From positions 295,980 to 323,973 of the forward strand of contig NW_008246119.1 in assembly GCF_000281045.1 (NCBI RefSeq): a stretch of 27,994 bases of DNA, written 5' to 3'. The notes under the pieces are model-generated. The model did no database searches, was not told where the DNA came from, and saw only the letters and a program-made list of their open reading frames with translations. Of the stretch, positions 20,610 to 27,994 are shown piece by piece. The stretch is from Saprolegnia diclina VS20. Taxonomy: Eukaryota; Oomycota; Saprolegniomycetes; Saprolegniales; Saprolegniaceae. Every line of letters starts with the position of its first letter. Position 1 is the stretch's first letter. The translations under genes were made by a program, and so were the position numbers.

Positions 20610-21015
20610 ATGAAGCCATGTTGCACTTGCGTTGGATGCATGAAGATGGATTCTCCAGCGTTGCAGAGCGTGAAGTTAGCCGCGAAAGATGCTGCTTGAT
20701 GATTTCTTGTGTTTGTGAAGCTCCGCGGCATCTTGCCCTCGCTAACGACCATGCCTCGTACACAGGCGGCGGGCGACGTCGTACTAGTACGTACCCGATC
20801 GGTGGGCTGTCGCTCCGTCCTTTGTACCGGTATGCGGGCTATGCTACGCATTCTCCGTGTACAACAGCTTGCAACTGAAATACGAGACGTGATATTAGAC
20901 CAGGTGCATATCTTGGATAGAAGACCTTGAATAAAATAAGGTCAGTAACTTCAAGCTAGCCAAACGCATATTATTGAACCACACGATCGCTCTCGCAGCA
21001 TCCTACGCATGTGGC
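20610..21015 (-). repeat. Right arm of the long inverted repeat
   Basis: Reverse-complement copy of 1544-1890. From 21015 down to about 20863 it matches the left arm with five substitutions, and at each the left arm has C or G where this arm has T or A. The remainder is more diverged and longer than the left arm because of indels. The nearly identical part lies on the outer side of both arms relative to the enclosed 19-kb gene block. Confidence 0.85.
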
Positions 21016-22444
21016 GCCCCAGCAAACCGCAGAATGGACGCTGATTTGCTAGTGCACTGTAGGAACGCGTTCGCGTTGAATCAAGTTGCAAAACAAATGC
21101 AAAGGTCTCGCACACGCGGTGCTACGCACAAGGTCTTTTTTGCCCTCGCCAACGAGATTTGCTTCCTGTGTGGGTCCCTGATGCTCCACCGGAATACGAG
21201 CTTGGCACGTCGCCGAGCGCTTCCGATCACGCTGTTTTGCGAAGATGTAGCTATCTCAAGGTGCCTCGACCGTCCTACTACATTGTAGCTGGTCCTTCAT
21301 TATCTGCTTGTGGGGAAATATCGTGATGTGGTTTGCACTTCCGAATGACGTGGCAGCGCGTGCAAGTACAACTGTAGGGGAAAAAGACGTCGGGTCGGCA
21401 GCATGGTGTGTGAGGATCAGCAGAATTGAATTTGCCCCGCCGCCCTCACATACCGCCTTCAGCTTCAGTACACGGTTGTCGGCCTCGACGCCGACGCATG
21501 GGCCTCCAACGCCACGTGCCTCCGATTTGATAAGATTCTTTGCACACACCGTGCTTGCGCTGGGCGCATTTGCTCGCGCGTTATGTCATGCCATGGACGT
21601 GCTCCGCGTCCCGCTTTTGGCCCGTCGACGCTGAAGGTCATTCGCCAGCGCGCGCGAAACACGTCGTTTGCGCGCTCGTCTGGCCTGGCCACTCCAGCGC
21701 CGTCGTCGTTCTCGTGTGGCCCAAGGTGCTTCATCTGCACCTCCTCAGCTTTGCGCGAGGCTTTCGTCTTCTCGGAGAGACGCGCGGCTTTGACCGGGTC
21801 GCTAACTTGGTTTATGTCCCTCTGGAACATCTGCCCTGGACATTCTTATCCACCTTGTCGACACGACGCACCACGCAATGCCACGACGCGCGGCCTCGGC
21901 AACTTTATCGGTAGCTAGCTATTGACCAACTAATCAATCAACAACATTTTCTCAACGACTCTTTTACTTGTTCACTGACGGGCACAGGGCATATCATCAT
22001 GCTTTCATTACCATTTGGACCTCAGGTGAGGTGAGGCGGGTTGCGTGAGAATTCTAGATCAAGAATGCTAGACTAGCTCGACGACAAGATCCGTGCGTTG
22101 TCAAAATATGGTTTGCACGTGTTTGGCGCTAAACACCCAGAAGTCACTGCTTGCGTCTACCATCAACGTGCATATCCATCGTGTAGACTGAACGATACAG
22201 GTCCAACACTGCATCAGGGCATGCTTCTTGAGCTTATAATCGCACGCGCTTCGTCTACACGACCTATTGGAGCGCTTCGACGACGCTGTCGGGGATCGGC
22301 TGGTCGGTCGTCCTATCGAACTAGATAACAGAAACGTTGGAAGCGAACGACGTTGGTGGCCAACTTAGCGCTTCGCAGTCGAGATGCGGGCGACTTGTAC
22401 AAGATCACGACGGCGCGCATTCCTGCTCCAATAACAATACACCT

Positions 22445-22632
22445 CGGTTTCGCCAGCACCGCGATTGTACCGGCGCCAGGAAACCAGCCGCATCCAGTTG
22501 AGTTACCGAGTACGAGTTACCGAGTACGACGAGTGCCAGTAGGTCGCGTCCCGCGCTGCTCGTTGGCCAGCGAGGTCGCCATGCGCGTTCGGAGACCGGC
22601 CAGCGCATGACGTGGTAGCCCCTCAAGGCGCA
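22445..22632 (+). repeat. Direct repeat, left copy (188 bp)
   Basis: Matches 27030-27203 in the same orientation with about nine substitutions over 174 aligned bases. This copy is 14 bp longer because GAGTTACCGAGTAC occurs twice in tandem (22500-22527). Both copies run from CGGTTTCGCCAGCACC to CAAGGCGCA. Sequence outside these limits is not shared. The two copies bracket the helicase gene. They lack recognisable LTR ends (TG...CA) or target-site duplications. Confidence 0.9.
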
Positions 22633-22804
22633 TCGATATCGATCACCCTCATGCAGATGCTTGTTAAATACGCATTAAATATGAATAAAATAATGAGAAG
22701 AGCGGTTCCGCGGGCTGGAGACGGTTCATGCTGGCCTGCGTCGTCCTTGGTCACGTTCGACGCGTCTTCTACACGTTCCCATGAGCCATCGGAGCGATAT
22801 CGCA

Positions 22805-25800
22805 CTATTGCCCCACCCCTCGCGCGGCATCGAGACGTTTCTTGCGATCTTCGCGACTCTAGTTGCCGAGACAAATGAGATACATGGTGTTCCAATAGTA
22901 GAGGCATACCTTGGGACTCTCGCCGCGCTTGCGCTTGGCGTCCGGAAGCGTCTCGTTTTTGGTCTCTTCCTCGTCCGGGGCCTTCTTCTCCTCCTCATCG
23001 GGGTCCGCCTTCTTCTCTTCATCATCCGGATCCGCCTTTTCTTTTTCGTCATCGTGTTGCTCGAGCGTCGCACGAAGCGTCACGTGCTGGCGGTAGACGC
23101 GGGCCTTGAGGTCGTCGTCCGCCTCGGTCTTGGCCCACACGGCCGCAAAGCTCTTGGTGCCGGCGTCGACAAACGCGCACTTGTCTTGGGCATGCGCAAA
23201 CAGCTTGCGCCACGTCGCGTGGCCTTGCAGCGCCGAGGCATTGCCTACATATATTGTCATGTAGCATCATCATCATCATCATCCAAAGACGATACACGTA
23301 CAGTTGATGAGGCAGAAGCGGCGGCTGCGGGATGTCATGACGTTCGTGCGTCGGTCGTCGGCGAGGAAACCCATCTTGCCACTCGTGACGCACGAGACGA
23401 TGATAATGTCCTTCTCACGACCCTACGTTAAATGACAGATGCGTCACCAAACGACCGTCTCGTCTAGCGAGAGGTAGTAAGTACCTGGAAGCCGTCGACC
23501 GACGACACCTCGATGCTGGTCCACGGCTTGAAGTCCATCTTCTTCTTCTTGTCCATCATCTTGGCCGCAACCTTGGCGTCAATGGCAGCCACAAGCTTGT
23601 GCACTTGCGGCTTGTACGGCGTGATGATACCGATGCTCCACTCGCCGCTCTGGACTTGTGGGTATGTCAGCATGAGTTGCTCGATCTACAAAAAAGGAAT
23701 GTCAGTGTGACGTGCGCCGCGAATGACGGACCTGGTCGATGCAAAACGTGGCTTCGGCGTCGTTCTGCTTGGACGTGCCGACGAGCTTCTCGACACCCGC
23801 CATGTCGACGACCGTGAGCGGCTGGAACATCGGGTGGGCGTACATGGCCGGGTCTTGGGTCAGCACACGTTGCGCGATCGCCGGCGCGTCCGTCAAGGCG
23901 CCGTGATAGAACGCATTGGTCGTAAATGCACTCATAAATGGGTGCATGCGATGTTGTTCCTACAGATTTTATGTGAGAAAAAATATTTGTAGAGAATTGG
24001 CAGTACGTACGTTCAACATCGTCACGGGCAGATACCCTTCCAAGCGCTCCATGAGCGAGACGGCCAAACCGTGCTCCTCCGCGGTCTTGCTGAGCACCGT
24101 CGGCGCGAGCTGCTTGGTGTCACCGACAAAAAAGAACCGACCGGCCTGCGCGAGAAGCGCGAGAAGCGAGCTCGGCTCGGTCGCTTGGCCGCACTCGTCG
24201 ACGATAACGGCGTCAAAGCTACAGATGCAACAAATGAGTTTTCATCAGGTGAGAGAGAGAGGCGTACCCCGATTGCCGGAGCTTGTACGCCATGTCGGAA
24301 CCCGCACACGACGAATGCGTCGCAAAAATGATGTTGGCTTGGCCCGCAATGCGCGCAAAGAGGTCCCACTTGCTCAGGTTCTTCTCGACGTTGAGGTTCT
24401 TGGCGCGCTTGCCGTTGGCGGGAAGCTTGCGGAGCGCGTCGTTGATCTCGGCCTTGTAGTGCGCGGCCGCCGTCGCGAGGCCAACGTCCCGCGCGCCATG
24501 TCGAGTGCCCATCTTGACGGCCGTGAGCGCGGGCTCTTCGGGTCCTTCCGGGCGCGGCAGCTGCGCTTGGACCTTCGTGGGGTGGCCGACGAGGTAGATG
24601 CCGACCGAGAAGACGCGCTCGATAATCTCGTCGATCGCGGCGTTCGAGTCCGAGGTCACGAGGACACTTGGCAGTCGGCCCTTGGACGGCGAGGCCTTGG
24701 AGAGGAGCGCCGAGAGCAGGGCGCAGATCGTCGACGTCTTGCCGGTACCCGGCGGCCCCTTCCAAAGCGAGATGCCCGTCTCGAGGTTGCCGAGGCCGCG
24801 ACGCAGCGCCTTGAACTGGGACGGGTTCATGTCGGACGCGAGGAGCCCGGCCACCGTGACGTCCACGTCGTAGAGCGACGGCTAAAGCAGAAATAAATAA
24901 GTTTCACGCAGTGTGTAGACAAGAGGTAGGTTTACTGTGATGAGCAACTTGTAAAAGTTGCCAAGCGCGGCCGCCGCCATCGCGATCGCTTTGGTGGGCG
25001 CCTTGTCCTTATCGCTGAGCTCGGCCACGACCTCGTGGATCTTGGTTGCCTAGGCATAAAAACAATGAGCCATGGAGACGAAAATCAAGGAATATCGTAC
25101 CTCGAGGCTCTCGACCGACATCTTCATCTTGGCGAGGTCGGTCAAGAGCGTCAGCACGGCGTCTTCGTCTTCCGTGGGCATCTATTGCATAAATATGTGA
25201 GGCGAGCCAGTGCAAAGAAAACAATGTACCTTGTTCTTCTTGGCCTTGGCCTTGCCCTTGCCCTGGGTTGGCATCTTGGGCAACCCGGTCGACGTCTGGA
25301 TGACGCCGCGCAGCTTCGTTGCGGCAACCTTGAGCACCGAGACGGTCGCGGCGGCTCGCGACTGGTTGAGCACAACGTCGCGCAAGTGCTCGGGCAACTT
25401 GTCGACGGAGCCGACGCCCTCGAGCATTCGCAGTGTTGTCACCAGCGACGTGACCACCTTGGCTTCGATCGCCTTGGCCTTCGGGAGGTCGAGCGCCTTT
25501 TTGTCCGCCTGGAGGAGGACGACGTCGATCATGGGCCCGTAAACGCGCTCGACGACGCCGATCGCATGTCGCGCGTTGTCGACCTAATCATTTTATGCGT
25601 ATATAAAGAGAAGAGGCAGTTGATTGACGCACCTTGAGTCGGACGACGTCGCCAATGATGAGCGAGTTCTTTTCAAGCGTCTGGAACGTCGCCACGTTGG
25701 GGTCCGAGACGCCTTCGAACGAGGCCGCGAGTGCGGTGGACGTAGCGGGCAGCGTTTTCTTCCTACATTTCGCGGAAAATATGAGAACACGGAGCAATAT

Positions 25801-26762
25801 CGAGAGGAAACATACCCACAGACGATCGCGGCTTGGGCTTCGGCGATGAGCAGCGCGCCGAAATGTACCTTGTACGTTTCCTTGGTCGACATCTTGGTCG
25901 AGAACGTGGGCGCCTCGGGCCAAAGTACTCTGAGGAAATAATCGCGCGTCTCGGCCGACGATCTCGGCGTCTTGAACGACGTGGGCGTCTTGGCGTCGTC
26001 GAACGCCGTCATCATCGCCTTGATCGGGTCCAGCTCCGCCATCGCCTTGAGACGCGCGCCGGCCTTCTTCTTCATGGCGGGCGACGACGCCGGCGACGAC
26101 AGCGGCGACGGTAGCGGAATAAAATCGATCAAAAGCGGCGATAGTGACGGCAGCGGCGCCAAGCGTCGAGCCGACGGAGACGTCATTAGGCGCGGGTTGC
26201 CTCGAATACGCTGGGGCGACGGAGTCGCCATGAAGCGTGGGTTGCCTCTGATACGCTGAGGCGTCGTCGGCGCGTTAACCGGGATCGATGCGGAGCCTTC
26301 AAGAAGCTTTTCCACGTCGCGCTTCCACTTCATGAGTCGATGCTTCCCCGCAAGAAGGAGCTCGAGTTGCGGGCCGCCAATTGCGATGAACCGCGTCGTG
26401 TCGATCCCCGGTGCGAGCTCCAGCTTGAAGTGCCCGACAAACGCAGCGCGGTGGCCGAGAGGAAGTGCCGGGAGGTCGGTGAGGCCCACTGTTTGCGTGC
26501 GCACATCGTTGTACGGCAGCACGACGAGCTCATCCGTGGCCCGGAGGCCGTCAGGAAAGAAGGCCTGGAGCTTGGCCGTGTCGATGTCATGGGTGTCCTT
26601 GGCAATGAGACTGCCGACGTCACGGAGAGAGACCTCGACCATGGCCTTGAGCGCTGTCGGGACGTCGTGCGAGGGAAAGACCGCCGAGACGCTCGCCGTG
26701 TCAAGCTCGTACACGGCCAATCCGCCGGGGTTGGAGCGACTCGTGACAAAGCGGCCCGCCAT
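22805..26762 (-). CDS. Sen1/senataxin-like SF1B helicase (12 exons)
   Basis: Minus-strand exons: 26762-25816, 25762-25633, 25583-25230, 25181-25101, 25049-24936, 24881-24268, 24218-24011, 23959-23732, 23685-23485, 23422-23302, 23244-22910, 22858-22805. The eleven introns are 46-62 nt, all ending TAG, and phases agree throughout, giving 1,128 residues. The C-terminal half is an Upf1-like superfamily 1B RNA/DNA helicase: MNPSQ (Q-like region), Walker A GPPGTGKTST (584-593), motif Ia VLVTSDSNAAIDE, Walker B VIVDECGQATEP (Asp754, Glu755), GDTKQLAP (motif III), EQHRMHP (817-823, motif IV), SVDGFQGREKD (motif V) and a motif VI variant, NVMTSRSRRF. The first ~540 residues are unassigned apart from a proline/serine-rich stretch with a tandem PQRIRGNPR repeat. 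The tail is highly charged (DPDEEEKKAPDEEE, then KRKR). Sen1-type enzymes act on transcription termination and RNA:DNA hybrids; that role is inferred. The closest subfamily could also be another Upf1-like branch. Confidence 0.9.
23265..23282 (+). repeat. CAT microsatellite inside a helicase intron
   Basis: A (CAT)6 run lies in the 57-nt intron at 23301-23245 of the helicase gene, close to its donor site. On the coding strand it reads as ATG repeats. Length change here would alter intron size but not the protein. Confidence 0.8.
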
Positions 26763-27029
26763 CGTCAGCCTCTGCTTCAAGCTCTCTGGAAAATGGAAGC
26801 CACCCCTTAGTTAGTTGAAGGTTCGCGCGCCCTTAGTCGGCCTTCGAAGAGCGCGCATGCATGCTTGCCGACACCGCATCTCATCGACGCGACCACCTTG
26901 ATTTTTGAGGCGTCCTTTTTATTTTATTGCATACTCATATATTTTGGCACATTGGTTTAAAAATAGTGCAAAAAAAGTAAAAGGGGTAGGCCCCCTACCT
27001 GACGCCCTTTGAGGTCCCTTCGATTAGGA
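26763..27029 (-). promoter_or_regulatory. Helicase upstream region
   Basis: This gap between the helicase start codon and the right direct repeat should hold the helicase promoter. An AT-rich block lies at about 26898-26980, and ACCAAT is present on the minus strand near 26951-26956, about 190 bp before the ATG. No gene is visible. Confidence 0.35.
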
Positions 27030-27203
27030 CGGTTTCGCCAGCACCTCGATTCTACCGGCGCCAGGAAACCAGCCGCATCCAGTTGAGTTACCAAATACGA
27101 CGAGTGCCAGTAGGTCGCGTCCCGCGCTGCTCGTTGGCCAGCGAGGTCGCCATGCGCGTTCGGAGCGCGCCCAGCGCACGACGTGGTAGCCCGTCAAGGC
27201 GCA
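27030..27203 (+). repeat. Direct repeat, right copy (174 bp)
   Basis: Second copy of the repeat at 22445-22632, with a single version of the 14-bp unit and about nine substitutions. It starts just upstream of the helicase promoter region. A short open frame runs through both copies (reading VPRCSLASEVAMRVR), so the repeat might derive from coding sequence, but no family is recognised. Confidence 0.9.
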
Positions 27204-27994
27204 ATATTAAGTGGCTACCATCTGTTTGGGTTGGAAAAGACGTACGATTGATTGGTCACAATCAATATCTCCTGCGATGGGATTGGATGAAATATAATAT
27301 CTGCTGCCATTGGATTGGATGCACGTGGCAGCCTTGGGGGAGTGTGGGCTGCTGCCACATCACATCGACCGCCTTCACTGGAGACGGTCAAAAATTGGGA
27401 GTAGCGTGTACATTGGCTCACCCGTACAACTCATCTAGTACGCGATTGCAATGTACTACGACGTATGAAGCATGTTACCCACTTGTGCTCACTAGATCGA
27501 GTATCGTGCTTCGCTTTGCATCATCACGAGTGATGCGAGATTACGTTGAGCTTTCATACCAGCCTGCGTTACACCGCAAATCGCTATAGAGTTACAGGGT
27601 TCAGTTTCGGTAACCATTTAATGCATCGTGGCACAAAGATTGCCGAAGCAGTAACGGGTATGCATCCGATCGTCCATCAAGAATGCACCGCCAGCGAGAA
27701 GGCGGTTGGACGCTGCTCAAATGCTCGCTATAAACCAATTGAAAAGAATATGCCATAAAATACATTCCGCACCTCACATAATAAGCCGACACGCCTTTCC
27801 TCGCCTCAAACAGGGCTCCAACTGTGGAGCGGCCAAAGTCCAATACCTCGCGGACCCGATCACTCTCGCTCAGATATCTAAGACTCGATCTATAGCTCGA
27901 CATTGGGCGTACAAAGTAATCGGTGTCACCTTTGCACAAATAGTGTCAATGCTTCAATTCGGCCAATTACTAGAATTACGCGCAGTCTAGACGA
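27204..27994. other. Right edge without a recognisable gene
   Basis: Open frames on both strands here (for example minus 27939-27601 and plus 27706-27990) show no domain I can name. The base composition is less GC-rich than in the genes. A repeated GCTGCCA/TGGCAGC motif near 27303-27358 can form a hairpin. I assign nothing. Confidence 0.5.

Larger units (their letters stand above)
20445..22804. other. Gene-poor repeat-bearing interval
   Basis: This 2.36-kb stretch between the TCP11 and helicase genes holds the TCP11 promoter, the right arm of the long inverted repeat and the left copy of the direct repeat. Between the two repeats (about 21016-22444) I recognise nothing. One minus-strand stretch (21465-21830) has a charged helical composition (AARLSEKTKASRKAEEVQ) with an interrupted frame upstream and may be a decayed coding remnant, but no family is apparent. 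Confidence 0.5.

Noticed and set aside
21465-21830. A minus-strand 121-codon frame with charged helical composition
   Set aside because: No family recognised; stops interrupt the frame upstream and no start context or intron restores it. Mentioned only as a possible remnant.
22445-27203. Direct repeats as LTRs of a retrotransposon
   Set aside because: The interior is a normal intron-containing helicase gene with no polymerase or integrase, and the repeats lack TG/CA ends and target-site duplications.
27601-27939. A minus-strand 112-codon frame near the right edge
   Set aside because: No domain, and a plus-strand frame of similar length overlaps it; no evidence favours either.
1-27994. CRISPR arrays, rRNA and tRNA genes
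   Set aside because: No regularly spaced repeats, rRNA core sequences or cloverleaf with a standard T-arm were recognised by eye; a covariance-model scan would settle the tRNA question.

Overview
This looks like a nuclear stretch of a compact, GC-rich eukaryotic genome, most likely an oomycete. I favour the Saprolegniales, as an inference only: every intron I can define is tiny (43-62 nt), coding sequence is strongly GC-biased, intergenic gaps are short, and a degraded ankyrin-type gene remnant of a kind common in those genomes lies at the left end. There is nothing bacterial here: no operons, no ribosome-binding sites, no tRNA or rRNA that I can see.

Layout. 1-1400: no intact gene, but a broken ankyrin-like remnant on the + strand. 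1544-1890: left arm of a long inverted repeat whose other arm is at 20610-21015. 1919-3586 (-): three-exon catalase. 4267-16585 (-): one giant three-exon gene, 4,071 residues, joining an N-terminal module, a nucleoredoxin-like thioredoxin fold (CPAC), a RanBP2 zinc finger, a UBA domain, a DUF3638/DUF3645 helicase-like core with Walker A and B motifs, an EF-hand and three more C-terminal RanBP2 zinc fingers. 17211-17862 (+): two-exon SNRNP27-type spliceosomal RS protein, divergent from the giant gene. 17931-20444 (-): intronless T-complex 11 (TCP11/Sok1) family gene, convergent with SNRNP27 and only 68 bp from it. 20445-22804: gene-poor and repeat-bearing. 22805-26762 (-): 12-exon Sen1/senataxin-like SF1B helicase, bracketed by a 174/188-bp direct repeat (22445-22632 and 27030-27203). 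27204-27994: nothing recognisable.

The genes do not form one pathway. Catalase is peroxisomal antioxidant metabolism; SNRNP27 and the Sen1-like helicase act on RNA; the giant protein combines a redox fold with ubiquitin-associated and helicase-like modules and is the most unusual object here. The two repeat pairs divide the window into a 19-kb gene block between inverted arms and a 4.4-kb block between direct repeats, which suggests past rearrangement or mobile-element activity. All splice models come from reading-frame continuity, GT/AG sites and family motifs, not from transcripts.
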